Source: Cellulomonas sp. (GTDB lineage Bacteria; Actinomycetota; Actinomycetes; Actinomycetales; Cellulomonadaceae). Taken from it: DNA of 43,103 nucleotides. The first letter of the stretch is position 1. Each line of letters begins with the position of its first letter. A program made the translations under genes and the position numbers. The notes beneath the pieces are model-generated. The model was not told where the DNA came from, did not search any database, and worked only from the letters and a program-made list of their open reading frames with translations. The stretch covers positions 1 through 43,103 of the forward strand of contig JAKLPK010000257.1 of NCBI GenBank assembly GCA_022013895.1, read 5' to 3'. Positions 37,487-43,103 of the stretch are shown one piece after another.

Positions 37487-39156
37487 GCCGTCGACGCCTC
37501 GTCGTGGTCGGCGGTGTCGCGGGCGGCATGAGCGCCGCCGCCCGCGCCCGCCGGCTCGACGAGAACCTCGAGATCATCGTGCTGGAGGCCGGGCCCTACG
37601 TCTCCTTCGCGAACTGTGGCCTGCCCTACCACCTGTCCGGCGACATCCCGTCGGCCGACTTCCTGCTGCTGCACGACCCCCAGTCCCTCGCCGAGGACCT
37701 GGCGCTGGATGTGCGTATCGATCACCGCGTGACGGCGATCGACCGCGCCGCGCGCACCGTCACGGTCGTCTCGCCCCAGGGTGAGCAGCAGATCGGGTAC
37801 GACGCTCTCGTGCTGTCCCCGGGCGCCGTGGCCGTCGAGCCGCCGATCGAAGGCCTGCACGCCGCCCACGTGCACCACCTGCGGACCGTTCCCGACGTCA
37901 AGGCGATCGCGGGCCGGCTCGACGATCTGCTGGCCGGCAACCCGAACCCGGTGGCGGTGGTCGTCGGGGCCGGTTTCATCGGTCTCGAAGCGGTCGAGGC
38001 GCTCGTCTCGCGCGGCCTGACCGTCCACCTCGTCGAGCTGGCGCCGCAGGTGCTGCCGCCGCTCGACGCCGAGCTTGCTGCCCGGGTCGCCGCTGAGCTC
38101 ACGCTCAACGGTGTCCAGCTCCACCTGGGCGTCTCGGCCACGAGCGTCGACCCGCAGGTCGTGCTGTCGGACGGCACGACGATCGAGGCCGATCTGGTCC
38201 TCGTGAACGTCGGTGTGCGTCCGGCGAGCGGTCTTGCCGCTGCCGCGGGGCTCGAGCTCGGTGCCCAGGGTGCCATCGTCGTCGACCAGGATCAGCGCAC
38301 CTCCGACGAGCACATCTGGGCCGCAGGGGACGCCGTACAGGTGAGCCGCTACGGCTCAGCGGTTCCGGGCGTCGTCCCGCTCGCCGGGCCGGCGAGCCGG
38401 CAGGGTCGGCGCGCCGCCGACTCGATCTGCGGGCACCGCACCACACCGCAGGCACCCGTTCTCGGAACCGCGATCGTGCGGGTGTTCGGCCTGACCGCTG
38501 CGGTCACTGGGCTGTCCCAGCGCCAGCTCGCCCAGGCCGGGACGCCGCACGAGGTGGTCCGGGTGCATTCCGGCAATCACGTTGGCTGGCTCCCGGGGTC
38601 GCAGATCGTGCACCTCGTGGCCTCCTTCGCTCCGGACGGGACGCTGCTCGGCGCCCAGGCCGTGGGCAGCGACGGGGTCGACAAGCGGATCGACGTGCTC
38701 GCCACGGCCATCCGGTCCGGGATGGGTGCCGACGAGCTCGCCGAGCTCGAGCTCGCCTACGCCCCGCCCTACGGTGCAGCCAAGGACCCGGTCAACATGC
38801 TGGGCTTCGCCGCCCAGAACGCACTGGACGGCATGATGCCGCAGTGGCAGCCGTCCGAGCTGGACGCGGTGCTGGCCGAGGAGCTGGTGCTGGACGTTCG
38901 TACCAAGCGGGAGTGGGACCGCGGGCACCTCGACGGTGCGCTCCTGGTGCCCAACACCGAGGTCCGCGACCGCCTGGAGGAGATCCGGGAGGCGGCCGCC
39001 GGTCGGCGGATCGCCGTGCACTGCGCGAGCGGGTTCCGCTCATACCTGGCCACGCGCATCCTCCTGCAGGCAGGTCTGCAGGCCAGGAACCTGTCCGGGG
39101 GCTGGATGACGCTCTCGGTCGCCCGCCCGGAGGTCCTGACGCCGACGCACGTCTGA
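37483..39156 (+). CDS. CoA-disulfide reductase fused to rhodanese (CoADR-RHD)
   Basis: 557 residues. The FAD/NAD(P)H pyridine-nucleotide disulfide reductase part starts VVVGGVAGGMSAAARARRL and has the single redox cysteine C45 in SFANCGLPYHLSG, the CoA-disulfide reductase type active site, then the second nucleotide site VVVGAGFIGLEAVE and the FAD motif IWAAGDAVQ. The C-terminal rhodanese domain (about 460-550) has LDVRTKREWDRGHLDGALLVPN and a catalytic loop CASGFRS with C514. CoADR-RHD proteins reduce CoA-persulfide/polysulfide and release sulfide or pass sulfane sulfur to the rhodanese. GTG start overlaps the TGA of the Cys-rich gene. Controlled by operator 1; ends at a 17-bp perfect hairpin. 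Confidence 0.92.
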   Translation: MSRRRLVVVGGVAGGMSAAARARRLDENLEIIVLEAGPYVSFANCGLPYHLSGDIPSADFLLLHDPQSLAEDLALDVRIDHRVTAIDRAARTVTVVSPQGEQQIGYDALVLSPGAVAVEPPIEGLHAAHVHHLRTVPDVKAIAGRLDDLLAGNPNPVAVVVGAGFIGLEAVEALVSRGLTVHLVELAPQVLPPLDAELAARVAAELTLNGVQLHLGVSATSVDPQVVLSDGTTIEADLVLVNVGVRPASGLAAAAGLELGAQGAIVVDQDQRTSDEHIWAAGDAVQVSRYGSAVPGVVPLAGPASRQGRRAADSICGHRTTPQAPVLGTAIVRVFGLTAAVTGLSQRQLAQAGTPHEVVRVHSGNHVGWLPGSQIVHLVASFAPDGTLLGAQAVGSDGVDKRIDVLATAIRSGMGADELAELELAYAPPYGAAKDPVNMLGFAAQNALDGMMPQWQPSELDAVLAEELVLDVRTKREWDRGHLDGALLVPNTEVRDRLEEIREAAAGRRIAVHCASGFRSYLATRILLQAGLQARNLSGGWMTLSVARPEVLTPTHV

Positions 39157-39165
39157 TCGGCGAAC

Positions 39166-39205
39166 CGACATGGTCCGCACCCGGTTAGGGGTGCGGACCA
39201 TGTCG
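39166..39205 (+). terminator. 17-bp perfect hairpin after the CoADR-rhodanese gene
   Basis: CGACATGGTCCGCACCC, loop GGTTAG, and its exact complement at 39189-39205. The stem starts 9 nt after the stop codon. It separates the first sulfur transcript from the sulfide:quinone reductase transcript. Confidence 0.8.
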
Positions 39206-39313
39206 CTGTCCGGACGCAGGCCTCGGCCCGACGGAGGACGTTGGTCCTCGCCGGCCGCCGGAAGAGCAGCGGATCCGCAGGTGGGAGGGACGCACGGGCC
39301 TTAGGGCCCTCGG

Positions 39314-39329
39314 ATACCCCGTGGGGTAC
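39314..39329. promoter_or_regulatory. CstR/CsoR-type operator 2, upstream of sulfide:quinone reductase
   Basis: ATACCCCGTGGGGTAC differs from operator 1 only in the two central bases and the last base. A -10-like TACCGT follows at 39333-39338, again putting the operator in the promoter spacer. The shared element makes the SQR-TusE-DsrE2 genes a second unit of the same regulon. Confidence 0.85.
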
Positions 39330-39389
39330 CCCTACCGTCGAGGCACAGGTACCGCCAATGGGGGCGGGACCCGAACCTCGGGAGCTGTG

Positions 39390-40607
39390 ATGGAGGTTCT
39401 CATCCTCGGTGCCGGCACGGCCGGCACCATGGCCGCGGCGGGGCTGCGCAAGCGCCTGCCGGCGGGCAACCGCATCACCGTCGTCGACACGGACGACCGC
39501 CACATCTATCAGCCGGGGCTGTTGCTGCTGCCCTTCGGCGTCTACGACACCGGGCAGATCGTGAAGTCGCGACGCGGGGTGCTGCCGCGCGGCGTCGACC
39601 TCGTGATGGGGGCCGTCGAGGTCGTCGACCCCGATGATCGAACGGTGACCCTGGCCGACGGACGGGTGCTGCGCTACGACCAGCTGGTCATCGCGACCGG
39701 GACCAGCCCGCGGCCCGACCAGACCCCCGGGATGGCCGACACCCCCGGGGTCCATGAGTTCTACACGCTCGAAGGCTCGCAGGCGTTGCGCGAGGCACTC
39801 GCCGGTTTCTCCGGCGGCAAGCTCGTGGTCGGCATCACCGAGATGCCGATCAAGTGCCCGGTGGCGCCGTTGGAGTTCGCCTTCCTGGTGGATGCCCACC
39901 TGCGCAAGCGCGGGATCCGCGACCGGACGCAGATCACCTACGTGACACCGCTGGACGGGGCGTTCACCAAAGCGGTCTGCTCGCGGGAGCTCGGGCACCT
40001 GCTCACCGAGCGCGACATCGTGCTGGAGACCGACTTCATGCTCGAGCACATCGAGGACGGCAAGCTCGTCTCCTACGACGAGCGCGAGATCGACTTCGAC
40101 CTGCTGGTCACCGTCCCGATCAACATGGGCGCCGACTACGTCGCGAAGTCCGGCCTCGGCGACGAGCTCAACTACGTGCCGACCGACAAGCACACGCTGC
40201 GCGCCGAGGGCCACGACGACATCTGGGTGGTCGGTGACGCCGGGAACCTGCCGACGTCGAAGGCCGGGTCCGTCGCGCACTTCTCGATGGAGGTCTTCCT
40301 GGCCAACTTCATGGACGTGGTGGCCGGACGCGCGCCGACGGCCTCGTTCGACGGGCACTCGAACTGCTTCATCGAGTCGGGTGACGGCAAGGCGCTGCTC
40401 ATCGACTTCAACTACGACGTCGAACCGCTGCCCGGCACGTACCCGCTTCCCAAGGTCGGTCTGCCGCTGCTGCGGGAGAGCCGGTTCAACCATCTCGGCA
40501 AGCTCGCGTTCCGCTACATGTACTGGTACGCCCTGCTGCCCGAGCGCAAGCTCCCCATCCCGTCCGCCATGTCCATGCGCGGCAAGAAGCAGCCCGCGGG
40601 TCACTGA
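39390..40607 (+). CDS. Sulfide:quinone oxidoreductase (SQR)
   Basis: 405 residues, flavoprotein of the SQR/FCC group. It starts VLILGAGTAGTMAAAGLRKRLP (FAD site), has HIYQPGLLLLPFG typical of SQR, and the second FAD motif IWVVGDAGNLPTSKAGSVAHF. Candidate catalytic cysteines are C156 (MPIKCPVAPLE) and C326 (SNCFIES), the usual pair that carries the trisulfide bridge; C197 is also present. The C-terminal segment FNHLGKLAFRYMYWYALLP is amphipathic and should dock on the membrane. It oxidises sulfide to sulfane sulfur and reduces menaquinone. The ATG has GGAG 5 nt upstream. It leads the operon with TusE/DsrC-like and DsrE2 and sits behind operator 2. Confidence 0.92.
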   Translation: MEVLILGAGTAGTMAAAGLRKRLPAGNRITVVDTDDRHIYQPGLLLLPFGVYDTGQIVKSRRGVLPRGVDLVMGAVEVVDPDDRTVTLADGRVLRYDQLVIATGTSPRPDQTPGMADTPGVHEFYTLEGSQALREALAGFSGGKLVVGITEMPIKCPVAPLEFAFLVDAHLRKRGIRDRTQITYVTPLDGAFTKAVCSRELGHLLTERDIVLETDFMLEHIEDGKLVSYDEREIDFDLLVTVPINMGADYVAKSGLGDELNYVPTDKHTLRAEGHDDIWVVGDAGNLPTSKAGSVAHFSMEVFLANFMDVVAGRAPTASFDGHSNCFIESGDGKALLIDFNYDVEPLPGTYPLPKVGLPLLRESRFNHLGKLAFRYMYWYALLPERKLPIPSAMSMRGKKQPAGH

Positions 40608-40633
40608 CCTGCGACGACGAAGGAGAAGGGTCC

Positions 40634-40948
40634 ATGCCTGTCACCACCATCGCCGAGCACCAGGTGCACGTCGACGCCGAGGGCTTCCTCACCGAGTTCG
40701 ACGAGTGGGACCCCTCGCTCGCCCCGACCCTGGCCAAGGCCATCGGGATCGAGCTCACCGACCGTCACATGGAGGTCATCACGTTCCTGCGCGCCGATTA
40801 CAAGACGCAGGGCGAGACGGCGACCACCCGCCGCACCCAGGCCGTGGGCGGCTTCCCCATCAAGGAGCAGTTCGCGCTGTTCCCCGGCAAGCCCGGCAAG
40901 AAGATGGCGTACATCGCCGGCCTGCCCAAGCCGAAGGGATGTGTCTGA
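40634..40948 (+). CDS. TusE/DsrC-family sulfur relay protein
   Basis: 104 residues with full-length DsrC/TusE character: VDAEGFLTEFDEWDPSLA, LAKAIGIELTDRHMEVI and the C-terminal arm FALFPGKPGKKMAYIAGLPKPKGCV. The penultimate cysteine C103, which carries the sulfane sulfur, is present. The second cysteine found in DsrC eleven residues earlier is alanine here, so it is single-cysteine, TusE-like. No TusBCD or dissimilatory sulfite reductase genes are adjacent, so it probably accepts sulfur from DsrE2 or SQR rather than serving tRNA thiolation or sulfite reduction. Strong ribosome site AAGGAG about 9 nt before the ATG. Confidence 0.9.
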   Translation: MPVTTIAEHQVHVDAEGFLTEFDEWDPSLAPTLAKAIGIELTDRHMEVITFLRADYKTQGETATTRRTQAVGGFPIKEQFALFPGKPGKKMAYIAGLPKPKGCV

Positions 40949-40949
40949 G

Positions 40950-41468
40950 ATGAGCGAGGACTTCGTGGTCCCGGACTTCGGGTCGAGCGAGGGCACCGGC
41001 CGCCACCTGGCGATCATCTGCTCGAAGGGCAACCTCGACATGGCCTATCCGGGCCTGATCCTGGCGAACGCAGCGCTCGGTGAGGGCGTCCAGGTGGACC
41101 TGTTCTTCACGTTCTGGGGCTTCGACATGATCATGCGTGACCGGGCCGACGAGATGGCGTTCAGCCCGGCGGGCAACGCCGCCATGCGGATGGGCAACGT
41201 CCGGATGCCTCAGGCCCTGGCCCCGGCGCCGGGGATGACCGGCTTGGCGACCCGCATGCTCAAGAAGCAGATCGCCGACCTCGGCATCCCGACCGTGCCG
41301 GACTTCCTGGAGCAGATCGTCGCCTCGGGCGGGGCGCTGTGGGCCTGCAAGATGTCGGCGGACATGTTCCACGTGACGGAGGCGGATCTGCGTGACGACC
41401 TGTCCGGGATCATCAACGCCGCCACCTTCATCGAGATGACCGACGGGGCGCAGATCCTGTTCATCTGA
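40950..41468 (+). CDS. DsrE/DsrF/DrsH-like family protein (DsrE2)
   Basis: 172 residues. It opens with HLAIICSKGNLDMAYPGLILANAAL and carries the DsrE2 active cysteine in ALWACKMSADMFHV (C133), with a further cysteine at C24. DsrE2 proteins are sulfur transferases of the DsrE fold that hand persulfide sulfur to TusA or DsrC-type carriers, and some are membrane-attached; here a hydrophobic stretch at about 33-60 could touch the membrane. The ATG lies 1 nt after the TusE-like stop, so the two are coupled. A GTG at 40941 would add three residues. It is the last gene of the SQR operon and ends at a 14-bp hairpin. Confidence 0.9.
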   Translation: MSEDFVVPDFGSSEGTGRHLAIICSKGNLDMAYPGLILANAALGEGVQVDLFFTFWGFDMIMRDRADEMAFSPAGNAAMRMGNVRMPQALAPAPGMTGLATRMLKKQIADLGIPTVPDFLEQIVASGGALWACKMSADMFHVTEADLRDDLSGIINAATFIEMTDGAQILFI

Positions 41469-41476
41469 GCGCCGTA

Positions 41477-41513
41477 CGTGCCCTCGCCCCCATCCGTCGG
41501 GGACGAGGGCACG
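41477..41513. terminator. Bidirectional terminator after the sulfur operon
   Basis: CGTGCCCTCGCCCC pairs with GGGG-A-CGAGGGCACG, a 14-bp stem with one bulged A. It lies between convergent stop codons (41468 and 41520). Confidence 0.75.
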
Positions 41514-41519
41514 CCGCCG

Positions 41520-41978
41520 CTAGACCGACAGCGAGCAGTAGACGTGCTGACGTTCGCGCCGCGCCAGTCGGACCAGGCCGCACAGGCCCCGCAGGACTCC
41601 CACGAGACGATCGGCGTCGGCGGTGCTGCCGGCGGGCTGGGCGAGTGACCACCGGGCGGCCGCACGCTCGAGCTGGGCCTCGGAGGCCTCCGCCAGGACC
41701 CTGGTGAGGTCCGCGGTCAGCTTGACGACCACCCGCTCGGCACCGTCTCGTTCGGCGACGAACGTGATCACAGGACCATGGTGGAGCTCGATGAACTGCT
41801 CGCCCGTGCAGACCTCGTGGAGCTGGACCAGGTGCAGGCTCGGGTCCACCCCCCGACCGTCCACGGTCGGGTAGGGAGGGCCGTCGTCGCCCGGTCCGTC
41901 GGTGCGGTCGTGGCGGTCCAGGGTCGCCGCCGCGTCGCGGTCGCAGGGAGCCACAAAGTAGTCACAGGCCAGTCCCAT
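41520..41978 (-). CDS. Uncharacterised protein
   Basis: 152 residues, not recognised. It begins MGLACDYFVAPCDRDAAATLD and has a central beta-rich part (SLHLVQLHEVCTGEQFIELHHGPVITFVAE) and a C-terminal helical part (LTRVLAEASEAQLERAAARWS...LVGVLRGLCGLVRLARRE). There is no signal peptide or membrane span. Its codon and base use match the neighbours. The ATG at 41978 has a CATCAT hexamer ending 6 nt upstream, a weaker version of the leaderless pattern. A sulfur link cannot be claimed; it is on the opposite strand beyond a terminator. Confidence 0.7.
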   Translation of the reverse strand: MGLACDYFVAPCDRDAAATLDRHDRTDGPGDDGPPYPTVDGRGVDPSLHLVQLHEVCTGEQFIELHHGPVITFVAERDGAERVVVKLTADLTRVLAEASEAQLERAAARWSLAQPAGSTADADRLVGVLRGLCGLVRLARRERQHVYCSLSV

Positions 41979-42017
41979 GGCGCCATGATGGAGCGGTTCG
42001 AGGTGGTGGGTCCGGGT

Positions 42018-42038
42018 CGGGACGGCCCGGCCGTCCCG
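42018..42038 (-). terminator. Terminator downstream of nadE
   Basis: CGGGACGGC, loop CCG, GCCGTCCCG: a 9-bp perfect stem starting 3 nt past the nadE stop on the minus strand. Confidence 0.7.
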
Positions 42039-42041
42039 CGT

Positions 42042-43103
42042 TCAGGAGATGTTCGGCGGCACGTTCTCGTCGAGGTCGGCCAGCCAGGCGGCGGCCGAGG
42101 CGTCCGAGGGCATCCGCCAGTCGCCCCGGGGGGAGAGGGTGCCGCCGGCCGTGACCTTGGGACCGTTCGGCAGCGCGGACCGCTTGAACTGATGGGCGAA
42201 GAACCGGCGGACGAAGATCTCCAGCCAGTGCCGGATCGTTGCGAGGTCGTAGGCGGTGCGGGACTCGGCGGGCCAGCCGGGTGGCCAGGAGCCGGCTGCC
42301 AGGTCGTGCCAGGCGTGCCAGGCGAGGAAGGCGATCTTGCTCGGCGCGTAGCCCCGGCGCAGGACGTGGAAGAGCGTGAAGTCCTGCAGCGAGTAGGGCC
42401 CGACGATGTCCTGCGTGCTCTGGATCCGCTCGCCGGGGGCCACCGGGACCAGCTCGGGGGAGATCTCCTGGTCGAGGACTGTCGCGAGCACGGCGTTGGT
42501 CGCGGCGTCGAAGTGGCGCTCGTCGATGACCCAGCGGATCAGGTGCTGGATGAGGGTCTTGGGGACCCCCGCGTTGATGCCGTAGTGCGACATCTGGTCG
42601 CCGACCCCGTAGGTGCACCAGCCGAGCGCGAGCTCCGACAGGTCGCCCGTGCCCAGCACGATCCCGCCGCGCTGGTTGGCCGCCCGGAACAGGTAGTCGG
42701 TGCGCAGCCCGGCCTGCACGTTCTCGAACGTCACGTCGTAGAGCGGTTCGCCGCCTGCGAACGGGTGCCCGAGATCGGCCAGCAGCTGACGTGCGGCGGG
42801 TCGGATGTCGATCGTCTCGCCCGTCGTGCCCAGGGCCGCCATGAGGGCCAGGGCGCTGGCCTTGGTCTCGTCGCTGGTGGCGAAGCCGGGGAGGGTGAAG
42901 GTGAGGATGTCGCTGCGCGGTCGGCCGAGCCGGTCCATCGCCCGGGCGGCCACGATGAGCGCGTGGGTGGAGTCCAGGCCGCCGGACACACCGATCACGA
43001 TCTTCGGCTGCCCGATCGCGGTCAGCCGCTTCTCGAGGGCGCTGACCTGGATGTTGTAGGCCTCGTAGCAGGCCTGCGCGAGCCGTGCCGGGTCGTCGGG
43101 GAC
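42042..43103 (-). CDS. nadE: Glutamine-dependent NAD+ synthetase, C-terminal part (5' end outside window)
   Basis: 353 codons are visible, open to the window edge. The ATP-pyrophosphatase P-loop [22 protein letters not shown] is complete, followed by [43 protein letters not shown], the NaAD-binding and dimer region. It amidates deamido-NAD to NAD+ with ATP; in the long actinobacterial form an N-terminal nitrilase domain supplies ammonia from glutamine, and that domain would lie beyond base 43103. The residues before the P-loop ([17 protein letters not shown]) look like the inter-domain linker, which supports the long, two-domain form. Confidence 0.94.
   Translation of the reverse strand, partial: VPDDPARLAQACYEAYNIQVSALEKRLTAIGQPKIVIGVSGGLDSTHALIVAARAMDRLGRPRSDILTFTLPGFATSDETKASALALMAALGTTGETIDIRPAARQLLADLGHPFAGGEPLYDVTFENVQAGLRTDYLFRAANQRGGIVLGTGDLSELALGWCTYGVGDQMSHYGINAGVPKTLIQHLIRWVIDERHFDAATNAVLATVLDQEISPELVPVAPGERIQSTQDIVGPYSLQDFTLFHVLRRGYAPSKIAFLAWHAWHDLAAGSWPPGWPAESRTAYDLATIRHWLEIFVRRFFAHQFKRSALPNGPKVTAGGTLSPRGDWRMPSDASAAAWLADLDENVPPNIS

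Noticed and set aside
40634-40948. Genuine TusE of tRNA 2-thiouridine synthesis or DsrC of sulfite reduction
   Set aside because: No tusBCD or dsrAB genes are adjacent, and the second DsrC cysteine is missing. Only the family-level call is kept.

Overview
The window is high-GC DNA with short intergenic gaps, frequent 4-bp gene overlaps (ATGA/GTGA), many GTG starts and typical actinobacterial families (DUF3000, GuaB1, CsoR-type repressor, TreY/TreZ). It looks like the chromosome of an actinomycete of the order Micrococcales. A Cellulomonas-like facultative anaerobe fits the pyruvate formate-lyase activase, the glycogen/trehalose genes and the FemAB/ATP-grasp pair, but the genus is inference. 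I see no rRNA, tRNA, CRISPR array, prophage or insertion sequence. Apart from the cut genes at both edges, every gene appears intact.

Layout. (1) 1-359: 3' end of aconitase, then a triplicated stop-codon repeat and a 44-nt palindrome. (2) 568-6016, minus: a PrsW-type protease, then a five-gene overlapping operon guaB1-rraA-glutamine amidotransferase-CoA-pyrophosphatase-like NUDIX-phosphotransferase. (3) 6053-7816: ECF sigma factor with a built-in zinc finger behind a DUF2892 membrane protein, divergent from a DUF4126 membrane protein. (4) 7981-12753, plus: dxs, then a pyruvate formate-lyase (PFL) homologue lacking every radical-chemistry residue, then a normal PFL activase. (5) 12780-18745, minus: beta-oxidation pair (thiolase, FadB), RNase D, a LuxR-type regulator and DUF3000. 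(6) 18863-24361: gnd, FemAB divergent from an ATP-grasp ligase, a small unknown protein divergent from ZapE, then a 19-bp tandem repeat. (7) 24496-32511, minus: glgX-treY-treZ for glycogen debranching and trehalose synthesis, preceded by an AMIN-like lipoprotein and a transglutaminase-like protein. (8) 32579-36886, minus: polar amino-acid ABC transporter and an amine-oxidase-like FAD enzyme. (9) 36989-41468: a sulfide/persulfide locus. It has a CstR-like repressor, a 38-residue Cys-rich protein, CoA-disulfide reductase fused to rhodanese, sulfide:quinone reductase, a TusE/DsrC-like carrier and DsrE2, with two near-identical palindromic operators. (10) 41520-43103, minus: an unknown protein and the C-terminal half of NAD synthetase.

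How the parts work together. The sulfur locus reads as a self-contained circuit. The repressor probably senses persulfide through two cysteines. Both operators lie between the -35 and -10 of the two plus-strand transcription units, and the products oxidise sulfide, reduce CoA-persulfide and relay sulfane sulfur. The PFL-like/PflA pair has normal pfl operon order but a partner that cannot carry a glycyl radical.

A recurrent regulatory feature is a TANNNT hexamer ending 6 or 7 nt before the start codon of nine operon-leading genes, which suggests widespread leaderless transcription. The largest gene-free gaps are 360-567 (repeat and palindrome), 35267-35476 (a promoter and a small hairpin) and 39157-39389 (terminator and second operator). 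No gene-free stretch exceeds 300 bases.
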